64,000 nt of DNA from Butyricicoccus sp. (GTDB taxonomy: Bacteria; Bacillota; Clostridia; Oscillospirales; Butyricicoccaceae): positions 124,001 through 188,000 of the forward strand of contig JAGHIZ010000069.1 in NCBI GenBank assembly GCA_017886875.1, written 5' to 3'. Below the pieces are notes generated by a model, which saw only the letters and a list, made by a program, of their open reading frames with translations, ran no database searches and was not told the DNA's origin. Shown here in pieces: positions 9,634 through 17,920 of this stretch (the stretch's first letter is position 1; every line of letters begins with the position of its first letter). Position numbers and translations under genes: made by a program.

Positions 9634-10500
9634 ATGTGTTTTAATTGTATAGCTTGCATTGAAAACGCCCTTAGGCTCAAGCAAATTTTCAAATGGACGG
9701 TCTTTTATATCGCCAGTGTAGCCTTCTGGGTCACAAACGCCATACCAAGGTTCAATACAGAAAAATGGTGCATTTTTACCTGCTGGTGTCCAAAGAGCTA
9801 AAACAGGGGTATCAAAGCTAACTGTGATATATGGTTTTTTATCTTTATCGCAAAGTGAAACCTCGTTAAGCTGTCCATTTTCAAATAAAATAGTTTGTAA
9901 ATTTATAAGCTCTTTTGTTATATTAATATAGCCGTTTTCTGTGGTTATAGGAATATATTCATTTAGTGTAAGACTATTTTCACTAACCTTAGTTGATTTT
10001 AAATCAGTATATTTATCAAACTTTAGATAACATTCCTCTTGTTTGCATGAATTATCTGGAGGGCAGATAAATGCAGGGTGACCACCTATTGAAAATGGTA
10101 AAATATCGTTAGATGGGTTTATAACACGCCATAAAACTTCAAGTGTATCATCTATGAGTTTGTAACCCACCTCTAAACGAAATTCAAAAGGATAATTTTT
10201 TAGAGTGTTTTCATTGCTTTCAAGATAAAACCAGATTTCATTTTCGGTTTGACTTAAAAGAGAAAATTCGGTATCTCTTGCAAAACCATGGGCTGTCATA
10301 GGATAGCATTTGGAATTTATATGATATTGCATGTTATTTGTTTTACCAATAAAAGGGAATAAAACAGGTGAAACTCTGCCCCAGTATTTAGCGTCACCTG
10401 ACCACATATACTCGGTTTTGCCTTTTAGTGAGCGAAGTTCTGCACCATGACTTTCAAATTGTGCGGTTAGTAATTCGTTTTTTATGGTATATAATGCCAT
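9628..10500 (-). CDS. Aldose 1-epimerase family protein (LacX type)
   Basis: 290 aa of the galactose mutarotase-like superfamily, closest in pattern to LacX-type proteins. The N-terminus ends in the blocks GAELRSLKG and YMWSGDAKYWGRVSPVLFPFIG. The GGHPAF motif, with its His near residue 148, and the C-terminal LWTPAGKNAPFFCIEPWYG are family marks. It should interconvert anomers of a sugar or sugar phosphate in the cytosol. The position between a PTS-type antiterminator and nagB suggests hexose or amino-sugar use. AAGGAAGAG precedes its ATG on the minus strand. Confidence 0.87.
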   Translation of the reverse strand: MALYTIKNELLTAQFESHGAELRSLKGKTEYMWSGDAKYWGRVSPVLFPFIGKTNNMQYHINSKCYPMTAHGFARDTEFSLLSQTENEIWFYLESNENTLKNYPFEFRLEVGYKLIDDTLEVLWRVINPSNDILPFSIGGHPAFICPPDNSCKQEECYLKFDKYTDLKSTKVSENSLTLNEYIPITTENGYINITKELINLQTILFENGQLNEVSLCDKDKKPYITVSFDTPVLALWTPAGKNAPFFCIEPWYGVCDPEGYTGDIKDRPFENLLEPKGVFNASYTIKTHL

Positions 10501-10531
10501 TTTATCTCTTCCTTTCAGGTTTTATATAATA

Positions 10532-10560
10532 ATATAACTATAAATTCTATTAAATTGCAA
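10532..10560 (-). promoter_or_regulatory. Sigma-A promoter of the mutarotase gene
   Basis: On the minus strand: TTGCAA (10560-10555), 17-bp spacer, TTATAT (10537-10532). Back to back with the nagB promoter. Confidence 0.6.
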
Positions 10561-10580
10561 TATGATTTTTTAAAAATCTG

Positions 10581-10609
10581 TTGACATAGATAAAAAGCAG
10601 TGTTATATT
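10581..10609 (+). promoter_or_regulatory. Sigma-A promoter of nagB
   Basis: Consensus TTGACA, 17-bp spacer, TATATT. It starts a ~150-nt leader carrying the RAT and terminator. Confidence 0.85.
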
Positions 10610-10650
10610 TAAATCGTTCTAAAGTGAATAATAAACTTTCTGAAATGTTC

Positions 10651-10679
10651 GGATTGTTACTGGTAATGCAGGCAAGACC
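10651..10679 (+). promoter_or_regulatory. RAT (ribonucleic antiterminator) site for a BglG/LicT protein
   Basis: A 29-nt element beginning GGATTGTTACTG and ending GCAGGCAAGACC, which is the textbook BglG/SacY/LicT RAT layout. The central loop (GTAAT) is variable in the family. Its last six bases (AAGACC) are also the first strand of the terminator stem, so RAT folding and terminator folding exclude each other. Confidence 0.9.
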
Positions 10680-10739
10680 AAGTTTTCAAACAAAGCACAC
10701 CCGCTATAGGTGTATCTGTTTGGGCTTAGGTCTTTTTTT
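10674..10739 (+). terminator. RAT-overlapping leader terminator before nagB
   Basis: Long interrupted stem: AAGACC-AAG (from 10674) pairs with CTT-A-GGTCTT (to 10734), with inner pairs AAACA/TGTTT and ACACC/GGTGT. Seven T's follow. It should end transcription unless the RAT is bound. Confidence 0.87.
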
Positions 10740-10769
10740 GTTGCAATTTTTAAAGGAGTTTGAGTTATT

Positions 10770-11504
10770 ATGAAAATCATCAGAGCAAAAGATTATAACG
10801 ACATGAGCCGCAAAGCAGCTAATATTATTTCTGCACAGGTTATTTTAAAGCCTAATAGTGTATTAGGTCTTGCAACAGGTTCTTCACCAATAGGTATCTA
10901 TCAGCAGCTAATCAAGTGGTATGAAAAAGGCGATATTGATTTCTCTGAAGTTACCACTGTAAACCTTGATGAATACTATGGTCTTAGTCCTGAAGATGAG
11001 CAGAGTTATCATAATTTTATGTATACTAATTTCTTTAATCATGTAAACATTCCTAGAGATAGAATAAATCTGCCAAACGGTATGGAAACAGATGAGGCTA
11101 AAGAATGTGCTAGATATGATGCACTTTTAAATAGCATTGGTGGAGTTGATATGCAGCTTTTGGGTATCGGTAGAAATGGTCATATCGGTTTTAATGAGCC
11201 TAGTGACTGCTATAGCAAAGGTACTCATTGTGTAGAGCTTGCTGAGTCCACAATCGAAGCTAATAAGCGTTTCTTTGCAAGTGCTGATGATGTTCCTCGT
11301 CGTGCTTATTCTATGGGCATACATACCATTATGGCAGCCAAAAAGGTTATTGTTGTTGCAAGCGGTGAAGATAAGGCTTGGGCAATCAAGGAATCCTGTT
11401 TTGGTCCTGTAACTCCTAATGTTCCAGGCTCTATTTTACAGCTACATAATGATGCTATTGTTATAGCTGATGAAGCTGCTCTTTCTCTTGTTGATAAAAT
11501 TTAA
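10770..11504 (+). CDS. nagB: Glucosamine-6-phosphate deaminase
   Basis: 244 aa, the usual length of the Gram-positive form. It converts glucosamine 6-phosphate to fructose 6-phosphate and ammonium. Motifs: GLATGSSPIGIYQ near the N-terminus, NLDEYYGL with the catalytic Asp, and GIGRNGHIGFNEP with the ring-opening His. AAAGGAG precedes the ATG. nagA is not adjacent. The leader shows control by RAT antitermination rather than the usual GntR-type NagR operator. The nearby LicT-like protein (8821-9633) is the likely regulator, which is inference. Confidence 0.96.
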   Translation: MKIIRAKDYNDMSRKAANIISAQVILKPNSVLGLATGSSPIGIYQQLIKWYEKGDIDFSEVTTVNLDEYYGLSPEDEQSYHNFMYTNFFNHVNIPRDRINLPNGMETDEAKECARYDALLNSIGGVDMQLLGIGRNGHIGFNEPSDCYSKGTHCVELAESTIEANKRFFASADDVPRRAYSMGIHTIMAAKKVIVVASGEDKAWAIKESCFGPVTPNVPGSILQLHNDAIVIADEAALSLVDKI

Positions 11505-11537
11505 TTTAACAAATATCTACCCATTCCATTTTACTTA

Positions 11538-11580
11538 TGGCTTATATTTGCTTTTTAATAAGCGAATATAAGCCGTTTTT
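11538..11580 (+). terminator. Rho-independent terminator of nagB
   Basis: 13-bp stem GGCTTATATTTGC / GCGAATATAAGCC, with one mismatch (T opposite G) near the loop end, then GTTTTTATT. Confidence 0.88.
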
Positions 11581-11590
11581 ATTATATGCA

Positions 11591-11620
11591 TTGACTTTTT
11601 GGATATAATATAGATATAAT
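11591..11620 (+). promoter_or_regulatory. Sigma-A promoter of rpiA
   Basis: TTGACT (11591-11596), 18-bp spacer, TATAAT (11615-11620). Confidence 0.7.
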
Positions 11621-11654
11621 GTAAACAGGTATGTTGTAATTTGGAGGAATAGAA

Positions 11655-12329
11655 ATGGACAAGAAAAAAATTGCTGGCGATAAAGCGGCTGAGTTTGTAA
11701 AAGATGGTATGATTATAGGTTTAGGCACTGGCTCGACTGCTTATCATGTTGTAAATGCAGTAGGTGAGATGGTGAAAAATGGTCTTAAAATCAAGGCTGT
11801 ACCTACATCTAAAGCAACAGAGGAACAAGCAAGGTCGCTAGGTATTCCACTGCTTACTATTGATGAAGTGGATTACATTGATATTGATATTGATGGTGTA
11901 GATGAAATTGACCCACAGTTTAATGCAATTAAAGGCGGCGGCGGTGCTTTATACCGTGAAAAAGTAGTTGCTGATATTTCAAAAGAAGTTATTTGGATTA
12001 TGGACGAAAGCAAACTTGTAGATGCTATTGGTGCTTTTCCACTAGCTGTTGAAATAGCTCAATATGGTTATAAGCAAACCATGCAGAAAATGACCGATTT
12101 TGGTTTAAAGCCTGTGCTTAGAATTAGAGATGAAAAACCATATATCACTGATAATGGTAACTTTATCGCTGATTTGCATTTGGGTGCTGGTTTTGATATC
12201 GCTGATGTTGCTGAAAAGCTTAATAATATGGTTGGCGTTTTAGAGCATGGTCTATTTTTAAACACCTGTAAAAAGATTGTTTTAGGTACAGAAAACGGTG
12301 CGGTTGTAACCGAAAATACTGCAAAATAA
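11655..12329 (+). CDS. rpiA: Ribose-5-phosphate isomerase A
   Basis: 224 aa, full length. It interconverts ribose 5-phosphate and ribulose 5-phosphate in the pentose phosphate pathway. The Rossmann-like GLGTGSTAYHVV, the acidic DIDIDGVDEID with the catalytic Asp, and KGGGGALYREK are all present. TTGGAGGAAT precedes the ATG by a good distance. It appears monocistronic, between the nagB terminator and the L21 operon promoter. Confidence 0.97.
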   Translation: MDKKKIAGDKAAEFVKDGMIIGLGTGSTAYHVVNAVGEMVKNGLKIKAVPTSKATEEQARSLGIPLLTIDEVDYIDIDIDGVDEIDPQFNAIKGGGGALYREKVVADISKEVIWIMDESKLVDAIGAFPLAVEIAQYGYKQTMQKMTDFGLKPVLRIRDEKPYITDNGNFIADLHLGAGFDIADVAEKLNNMVGVLEHGLFLNTCKKIVLGTENGAVVTENTAK

Positions 12330-12343
12330 AAAGTAAAAATAGC

Positions 12344-12372
12344 TTGACAAATGTAGAAAGATGTGCTATTCT
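12344..12372 (+). promoter_or_regulatory. Sigma-A promoter of the rplU-prp-rpmA operon
   Basis: Consensus TTGACA, 17-bp spacer, TATTCT. Confidence 0.85.
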
Positions 12373-12378
12373 ACATAA

Positions 12379-12469
12379 AGCCGCATCAAGTGGGGTAAAT
12401 GAAGTTTGCCCATGTGTGGCAACACCCGCAAGAGCGTGACTCTAATAATGAAAGAGAGGTGCTACCGAA
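12379..12469 (+). ncRNA. L21 ribosomal protein leader RNA
   Basis: A ~90-nt structured 5' UTR in the place where L21 leaders occur in Firmicutes. A perfect 7-bp stem GGGTAAA / TTTGCCC lies at 12393-12411. Smaller hairpins follow (GTG TGGCAA CAC, then AGAG CGTG ACTCT) before the AGAGAGGTG ribosome binding site. No T-run is present, so control, if any, should be translational. The call rests on position and structure, not on a covariance search. Confidence 0.6.
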
Positions 12470-12781
12470 ATGTATGCAATTCTAGTAACTGGTGGCAAAC
12501 AGTACAAAGTATCCGAAGGTGACGTTATTTACGTTGAAAAGCTCGGCGTAGAAAACGGCGAAACCGTAACTTTTGACAAGATTTTAGCAGTAGGCAATGG
12601 TGCTGAACTAAAAGTTGGTGCTCCTTATGTTGAAGGTGCAACTGTTACCGCTACAGCTGATAAGACTGGCAAGCAGAAGAAAATTAACATCTTCAAGATG
12701 AAGCCAAAGAAGGGCTACCGTCGTCGTCAGGGTCATCGTCAGCCTTACACAAAGGTAACTATTGGTGCGATTAAGGCGTAA
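12470..12781 (+). CDS. rplU: 50S ribosomal protein L21
   Basis: 103 aa. It starts [18 protein letters not shown] and ends with the basic [19 protein letters not shown] block, both typical of L21, a 23S rRNA-binding protein of the large subunit. The stop codon overlaps the start of prp (TAATG), so the two genes are translationally coupled. Confidence 0.98.
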   Translation: MYAILVTGGKQYKVSEGDVIYVEKLGVENGETVTFDKILAVGNGAELKVGAPYVEGATVTATADKTGKQKKINIFKMKPKKGYRRRQGHRQPYTKVTIGAIKA

Positions 12782-13116
12782 TGACTCGTATTACGTTTTT
12801 TCTGTCGCAAGATAAAATACAGGCAGTCGATTTACTCGGTCATGCAGGTTATGCAGAAGAAGGCGAGGATATCGTCTGTGCGGCAATAACAAGTGCAGTG
12901 CAGTTGACTCACGCTTTATTGTTTGATGTTCAAAAAACAAATGTTGATGCTATTATTGAAGATGATGGTGCTCACATTCGTTTGACTCTGCCTGCAAATG
13001 AGCTTAATAAAGGTCAAGATGGTATGAAAGCTCTTAGAATTTTCTATACCGAACTTGCAGCTCAATATTCTGAATTCGTAAGCGTAATGGAGGTGCAAAA
13101 CGATGCTGAAGATTAG
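12781..13116 (+). CDS. prp: Ribosomal-processing cysteine protease Prp
   Basis: 111 aa, YsxB family. The catalytic dyad is visible as His21 in [16 protein letters not shown] and Cys33 in the same block. Prp removes the short N-terminal extension of ribosomal protein L27 in Firmicutes. The next gene encodes an L27 with exactly that extension, so enzyme and substrate are co-made. It overlaps rplU by 1 bp and rpmA by 14 bp. Confidence 0.96.
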   Translation: MTRITFFLSQDKIQAVDLLGHAGYAEEGEDIVCAAITSAVQLTHALLFDVQKTNVDAIIEDDGAHIRLTLPANELNKGQDGMKALRIFYTELAAQYSEFVSVMEVQNDAED

Positions 13117-13381
13117 TTTACAGTTTTTCGCTCACAAGAAGGGCGTAGGTTCTACCAAGAACGGTCGTGACTCCGAGTCCAAGCGTCTTGGCGTTAAGCG
13201 TGCAGACGGTCAGGTTGTTCCAGCAGGCAACATTCTTGTTCGTCAGCGTGGTACAAAAATTCACCCAGGTACCAATGTAGGTCGTGGCTCTGATGATACC
13301 TTATTTGCAAAGGTTGCTGGCGTTGTTCGTTTCGAGCGTGTTGGCAAGGACCGCAAGAAGGTTTCTGTTTACCCACAGTAA
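13103..13381 (+). CDS. rpmA: 50S ribosomal protein L27 precursor with Prp-cleaved extension
   Basis: 92 aa. The N-terminus [14 protein letters not shown] carries the conserved Prp site, with cleavage expected after Phe9 so that mature L27 begins AHKKG. The mature N-terminus reaches the peptidyl transferase centre. The family core ([31 protein letters not shown]) is complete. It starts inside the end of prp. Confidence 0.98.
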   Translation: MLKISLQFFAHKKGVGSTKNGRDSESKRLGVKRADGQVVPAGNILVRQRGTKIHPGTNVGRGSDDTLFAKVAGVVRFERVGKDRKKVSVYPQ

Positions 13382-13393
13382 TTTTGATTTTTA

Positions 13394-13421
13394 AATCCCA
13401 GACGGCTATGTCTGGGATTTT
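13394..13421 (+). terminator. Hairpin terminator after rpmA
   Basis: Stem AATCCCAGAC / GTCTGGGATT with loop GGCTAT, then TTGC. The T-run is short, so partial read-through to obgE is possible. Confidence 0.6.
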
Positions 13422-13453
13422 GCTATTTAAAACGAAAAAGGAGGCGAAAACAA

Positions 13454-14728
13454 ATGTTTATTGATGTTGCTAAAATTAAAATCGTATCTGGTAAAGGTGG
13501 CGATGGTAAAGTTGGTTTCCATCGTGAAAAATATGTCGCAGCAGGTGGCCCAGATGGTGGCGATGGCGGCAGAGGTGGCTCTGTTGTGTTTAAAGTTGAT
13601 GATAACCTTTCAACTCTATTGGACTTTAGATATAAAAAGAAGTATGTTGCAGCAGCCGGTGAAAACGGTATGAGCAAACGAATGAAGGGTAAAGATGGTG
13701 CTGACCTTGTTATTCGTGTGCCTCGTGGAACTATTATTCGTGACCAGAAAACAGGTCAAGTAATCCATGATATGTCAGATAATGAACCTTTTATAGCAGC
13801 TAAAGGCGGTAATGGCGGTTGGGGTAATACTCATTTCGCTACACCTACTCGCCAAGCTCCACGATTTGCAAAACCAGGTCAACCAGGTGTTGAACGTGAT
13901 ATTATTTTAGAACTTAAACTGCTTGCAGATGTTGGTTTAGTTGGTTTCCCTAATGTTGGTAAATCAACATTACTTTCTGTTGTTTCTGCTGCTAGACCTA
14001 AAATTGCTAACTATCACTTTACAACACTTATACCTAATCTTGGTGTTGTGCGTATTGGTGAAGAACAATCCTTTGTAATGGCTGATATTCCAGGTATTAT
14101 TGAAGGTGCAAGTGAGGGTGCGGGTTTAGGTCATGATTTTCTTCGTCATGTTGACCGTTGCCGATTACTTCTGCATTTAGTTGATGTGTCTGGTAGTGAA
14201 GGTCGTGACCCTGTGCAAGATGTTGAAACTATAAATGCAGAGCTTGCAGGTTATAGTGATTTCCTTGCAGCACGTCCTCAAATTCTGGTTGCAAATAAAA
14301 CAGACTTGTTAAATGAAGATAATAAGGAAAATTTAGAGCGTTTAAGAGCATATGCTAAAGAAAAAGGCTTTGATTTTGTGGAGCTTTCCGCAGCTACTCA
14401 CGGTGGTGTACAGCAGCTTATGCTTAAAACTTGGGACGAGCTTCAAAAGTTACCGCCTGTATTTGTATATGAACCTGAATATGTTGAAGTACAGCCAGAT
14501 GTTACTGAACGTGATATCACAATAGAAAAAGTTGAAGATTATTATGTTGTCGGTGGTGCTTGGATTGAAAAAATTATGGGTTCTGTAAACACTGATGATT
14601 ATGAGTCACGTCAATATATGGATAGAATGCTTAAAAAGGCTGGAGTTTATGATAAACTTGAGCAAATGGGCGTTCAAGAAGGCGATTTTGTCGTTATTGG
14701 CGATATAGAATTCGAGTATGTTCACTAA
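13454..14728 (+). CDS. obgE: GTPase Obg/CgtA
   Basis: 424 aa. The Gly-rich Obg fold (about 1-158) is followed by a GTPase domain with P-loop GFPNVGKST (164-172), DIPGI and NKTD, then a C-terminal OCT domain from about 345. It works in 50S assembly and stress signalling. The position after rplU-prp-rpmA is the classic Firmicute order. AAAGGAGGCG precedes the ATG. The next small gene overlaps its end by 11 bp. Confidence 0.98.
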   Translation: MFIDVAKIKIVSGKGGDGKVGFHREKYVAAGGPDGGDGGRGGSVVFKVDDNLSTLLDFRYKKKYVAAAGENGMSKRMKGKDGADLVIRVPRGTIIRDQKTGQVIHDMSDNEPFIAAKGGNGGWGNTHFATPTRQAPRFAKPGQPGVERDIILELKLLADVGLVGFPNVGKSTLLSVVSAARPKIANYHFTTLIPNLGVVRIGEEQSFVMADIPGIIEGASEGAGLGHDFLRHVDRCRLLLHLVDVSGSEGRDPVQDVETINAELAGYSDFLAARPQILVANKTDLLNEDNKENLERLRAYAKEKGFDFVELSAATHGGVQQLMLKTWDELQKLPPVFVYEPEYVEVQPDVTERDITIEKVEDYYVVGGAWIEKIMGSVNTDDYESRQYMDRMLKKAGVYDKLEQMGVQEGDFVVIGDIEFEYVH

Positions 14729-14921
14729 TATATTTAAAATTTTAGGGCTTGTATGCGTTGCAGTTGTTGTTGCAATTTCACTTTATATGCATTGGCTTGT
14801 AAATAAAAAGGCAGGTCAGGCAGCTGAAAGCGTTGGTAATTTTGTTGTGCGTGGTTCGGCTGTTCGCATGATACTTGTGATTTTAGCAGCAGTTTTTCTT
14901 GTTGCAAGTGAGTTAATATAA
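14718..14921 (+). CDS. Small two-helix membrane protein after obgE, unknown function
   Basis: 67 aa with two hydrophobic helices (about 5-29 and 47-66) joined by a basic loop containing VNKKAGQ and VRGSAVR. It starts inside the last 11 bp of obgE, so it is translationally coupled. I do not recognise a named family. Overlap, strand and a following terminator support a real gene. It could be a membrane tether or accessory for a neighbouring product, but nothing in the sequence proves that. Confidence 0.6.
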   Translation: MFTNIFKILGLVCVAVVVAISLYMHWLVNKKAGQAAESVGNFVVRGSAVRMILVILAAVFLVASELI

Positions 14922-14927
14922 AAGTTT

Positions 14928-14960
14928 AATCCCGTTTCATTTAAGAAACGGGATTTTTTT
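14928..14960. terminator. Bidirectional terminator between the obgE operon and tmcAL
   Basis: Stem AATCCCGTTTC / GAAACGGGATT followed by T7. Confidence 0.92.
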
Positions 14961-16161
14961 ATAATATAAAAGGTGTTTTTCTAAAACTATTGCCTGTAAT
15001 ATGCATATTATTATTAGGCATTGCAAGATAATATAAATCATCTGCAAGGCTATCTTTATTAAGTGCGGATTTTATGCTTTTATCTAGCTTGTTTGCTGCG
15101 ATTGGTTTTGTAATAATAGGTAAAGTACAGGTTTTTTTCATTATTTTTAGCACTTCACGACCTTTTTCACCTATTGCAAGCACTTTAGCATAATTTGCAG
15201 TAACAGGCATATCACAAGGTAAATCAAGCCATGTTCTTAAAATAGCTCGTCTTATTCTTGCAAGTGGATAACGTTTTGTTTGTGCAAAATCGCAAATAGA
15301 ATGAAAATCTGTTTGTGTGCGAATGGCTTCAAAAAGTCTATTTGAAAGCCCATCTGTTCCGCCACAATATAAATTAAGCTCATCAGCCGAAAAACGTCTT
15401 AAATGGGATAATAAAGCGGTATTTAATCGCTCAATTTTTACAGGTGCGGTATTATTTTGCATGGCTTTTGAAAACTCATCAAAAGACTGAGTAGGCATAA
15501 ACTGTTCACATTCTAAATATGAGCTTTGTGAGCTTAACTTTCTTAAAAAAGAGGCAGAGGGCATATTATATTCTGTGCTTTCTGTGTCATGTCCTGCACC
15601 TTTTCGGGTTATAGTTATAGGTTTTATATCGCTTTTTAGTTTATTAAGTGCTAAACAATAGGCAATACCAAGTGTATTATTAGGGCTTGAAAAAAGCTCG
15701 GAAACATTAGGATATATTTTTTGCGTTGCTTTTTGCATGGCTGCTGCATAAGAAAGACCTAATTTTAAATTTTGTTTTAGTTCTTGCTTTACATTTGCAT
15801 CATCTGCAAGAGTAGACGCTTTTAAAATATCATTTATATCACCATGCTCACTGCCAAATGAAATATGTTTTGTGCAGCCAAGTTTATTTAAAAGCTCTAC
15901 ACTTCCAAAAGCAAAACCTTCGGCAGATGAAAGACAAGCTGCAAGAGGGAGTTCTAAAATAAGGTCAGCTCCGCTTTTAACTGCGGCTGCTGCACGGTCA
16001 TATTTTTCATAAATTGCAAGGTCGCCACGCTGTACATAGTTTCCGCTCATAATACACACAATGGCGGTATTATCGCCTAAAAGTTCTTTAGTTTTAGTTA
16101 TATGATGAAAATGACCATTGTGAAACGGGTTATATTCAGCGACAATGCCGCAAATTTTCAT
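14959..16161 (-). CDS. tmcAL: tRNA(Met) cytidine acetate ligase (TmcAL, YlbM)
   Basis: 400 aa nucleotidyltransferase-like protein. The N-terminus GIVAEYNPFHNGHFHHI holds the HxGH-type nucleotide motif. CIMSGNYVQRGDLAIYEK and SGADLILELP are diagnostic of YlbM/TmcAL. In B. subtilis the enzyme makes N4-acetylcytidine in elongator tRNA-Met from acetate and ATP. It is divergent from ackA, whose product handles acetate, across a 183-bp region. GGAGG precedes the ATG on the minus strand. Confidence 0.95.
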   Translation of the reverse strand: MKICGIVAEYNPFHNGHFHHITKTKELLGDNTAIVCIMSGNYVQRGDLAIYEKYDRAAAAVKSGADLILELPLAACLSSAEGFAFGSVELLNKLGCTKHISFGSEHGDINDILKASTLADDANVKQELKQNLKLGLSYAAAMQKATQKIYPNVSELFSSPNNTLGIAYCLALNKLKSDIKPITITRKGAGHDTESTEYNMPSASFLRKLSSQSSYLECEQFMPTQSFDEFSKAMQNNTAPVKIERLNTALLSHLRRFSADELNLYCGGTDGLSNRLFEAIRTQTDFHSICDFAQTKRYPLARIRRAILRTWLDLPCDMPVTANYAKVLAIGEKGREVLKIMKKTCTLPIITKPIAANKLDKSIKSALNKDSLADDLYYLAMPNNNMHITGNSFRKTPFIL

Positions 16162-16191
16162 AATATCCTCCGAAAAATGATAATTTATATG

Positions 16192-16220
16192 TTGTGAAAA
16201 TCTTTTGTGTGGTGTACAAT
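16192..16220 (+). promoter_or_regulatory. Sigma-A promoter of ackA
   Basis: TTGTGA, 17-bp spacer, TACAAT. The resulting leader is ~118 nt and contains a hairpin (TTTGTCCG / CGGAC-T-AAA near 16236-16259). Confidence 0.6.
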
Positions 16221-16344
16221 ATATATGTATATGATTTGTCCGCTAAAGGCTCGGACTAAAGTAATTATAATTGTACTATTTTTTGTACTTTTGTGCAATG
16301 CATGAAAACTTGCAAAAGTAAATTTAAAAGGGAGTTTTGAACAA

Positions 16345-17556
16345 ATGAAGGTTTTGGTTATCAACGCTGGTAGCTCTTCTCTTAAGTATCAGCTCATTGA
16401 TATGGATACCACTGCTGTTATGGCTAAGGGTCTGTGTGAGCGTATTGGTATTGACGGCAAACTAACACATCAAGGAAATAAGTCTGACGAAAAGTATAAG
16501 GCTGATGTTGCAATGCCAACACATGCTGATGCTATTAAGGCTGTTATTGACATTCTGCTTGATAAGGAGTGGGGTGTAATTAATGATATGTCTGAAATCA
16601 ATGCTGTAGGTCATCGTGTGGTTCATGGTGGTGAATATTTCGCAGATTCTGTGCTTATCACTGAAAAGGTTATTAAGGCTATTGAGGATTGTGTGCCTCT
16701 AGCTCCTTTACATAACCCACCAAATCTAGTTGGTATTCACGCTTGTGAAGAAGTTATGGGCAAGGGCGTACCACAGGTTGCTGTATTTGATACCGCTTTC
16801 CACCAGTCTATGCCTCAGCGTAGCTATATGTATGCTATTCCATATGAATACTATCAGAAGTACAAAATCCGTCGTTATGGTTTCCATGGTACTAGCCATA
16901 AATATGTTTCTCAGCAGGCTGCTGAAATGCTCGGTCGTCCAATCGAAAGCCTAAAGCTTATCACTTGTCACCTTGGTAATGGTTCTTCTATTACTGCTAT
17001 TGATGGCGGTAAATCTGTAGATACTTCCATGGGCTTTACTCCTTTGGACGGTCTGCCAATGGGCACTCGTGCAGGTAATATTGACCCAGCTATTATTGAA
17101 TTCTTGGCTGAGCATGAGAATATGAACGCTAATGAAGTTATTAATATTTTAAATAAAAAGTCTGGTATGCTTGGTATTTCTGGAGTATCTTCTGACTTTA
17201 GAGACCTTGACCAAGCTATTGAAGACGGTAATATTCGTGCAGCACTAGCTAAAGATATGTTTAATATTTCTGTTAAGAAGATTATCGGCTCTTATATCGC
17301 TGAAATGGGCGGTGTAGATGCTATTATCTTTACTGCTGGTGTTGGTGAAAATGACCGCTCTGTTCGTTGGGACGTTTGCGAGCATATGGAATATCTTGGT
17401 ATTAAGATTGACCCAGAAAAGAATAAATATCGTGGTCGCCAGATGGATATTTCTGTTGATTATGCACGTGTTCGTGTTTTGGTTATCCCTACCAATGAGG
17501 AGCTTGTTATCGCACAGGATACCGAGCGTCTTGTTAATGAGGCTAAAAATCAATAA
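16345..17556 (+). CDS. ackA: Acetate kinase
   Basis: 403 aa. It interconverts acetyl phosphate plus ADP with acetate plus ATP, the energy-yielding last step of acetate fermentation. Family blocks: [41 protein letters not shown], the [11 protein letters not shown] segment and [10 protein letters not shown]. The Shine-Dalgarno AAAAGGGAG is strong. pta is not adjacent. The codon choice looks more biased than in neighbouring genes, consistent with high expression. Confidence 0.98.
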   Translation: MKVLVINAGSSSLKYQLIDMDTTAVMAKGLCERIGIDGKLTHQGNKSDEKYKADVAMPTHADAIKAVIDILLDKEWGVINDMSEINAVGHRVVHGGEYFADSVLITEKVIKAIEDCVPLAPLHNPPNLVGIHACEEVMGKGVPQVAVFDTAFHQSMPQRSYMYAIPYEYYQKYKIRRYGFHGTSHKYVSQQAAEMLGRPIESLKLITCHLGNGSSITAIDGGKSVDTSMGFTPLDGLPMGTRAGNIDPAIIEFLAEHENMNANEVINILNKKSGMLGISGVSSDFRDLDQAIEDGNIRAALAKDMFNISVKKIIGSYIAEMGGVDAIIFTAGVGENDRSVRWDVCEHMEYLGIKIDPEKNKYRGRQMDISVDYARVRVLVIPTNEELVIAQDTERLVNEAKNQ

Positions 17557-17567
17557 TATATAAGTTT

Positions 17568-17600
17568 AAAAGCGAGATAACAAAGTTATCTCGCTTTTAT
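17568..17600. terminator. Bidirectional terminator after ackA
   Basis: Perfect 13-bp stem AAAGCGAGATAAC / GTTATCTCGCTTT with a 3-nt loop, then TATTT. It also serves the convergent DUF378 gene. Confidence 0.88.
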
Positions 17601-17816
17601 TTAACTGTGTTTTGTGCTTGTCGTTGAATCTGATGGCAGTTTGCTGTAAAAGGTGCATGCCCAAATACCTGCAAGGCCAACTAAACCAAAGATAATTCGG
17701 CTAATAATTGTACCTTGACCGCCAAATAACCAACCTACAAGGTCAATACCTGCAATACTTAGTATGCCCCAGTTTAGTGCACCTATGATTACAAGCGTAA
17801 GTGCCAATTTATTCAT
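17601..17816 (-). CDS. DUF378 family small membrane protein (YuzA type)
   Basis: 71 aa with two membrane helices. The sequence IGALNWGILSIAGIDLVGWLFG and a second helix with IIFGLVGLAGIW fit DUF378. The function of the family is not known. The tail is polar and Ser/Thr-rich. AAGGAG precedes the ATG on the minus strand. Monocistronic. Confidence 0.85.
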   Translation of the reverse strand: MNKLALTLVIIGALNWGILSIAGIDLVGWLFGGQGTIISRIIFGLVGLAGIWACTFYSKLPSDSTTSTKHS

Positions 17817-17920
17817 AATGGTTTCAACTCCTTATACTCTTTGCGGTTATTTTGTGTAGAAAAATTTTTAATATACATTTATTTATGATATAATTTATTA
17901 AAGAATTGGAGGAGTTAAAA

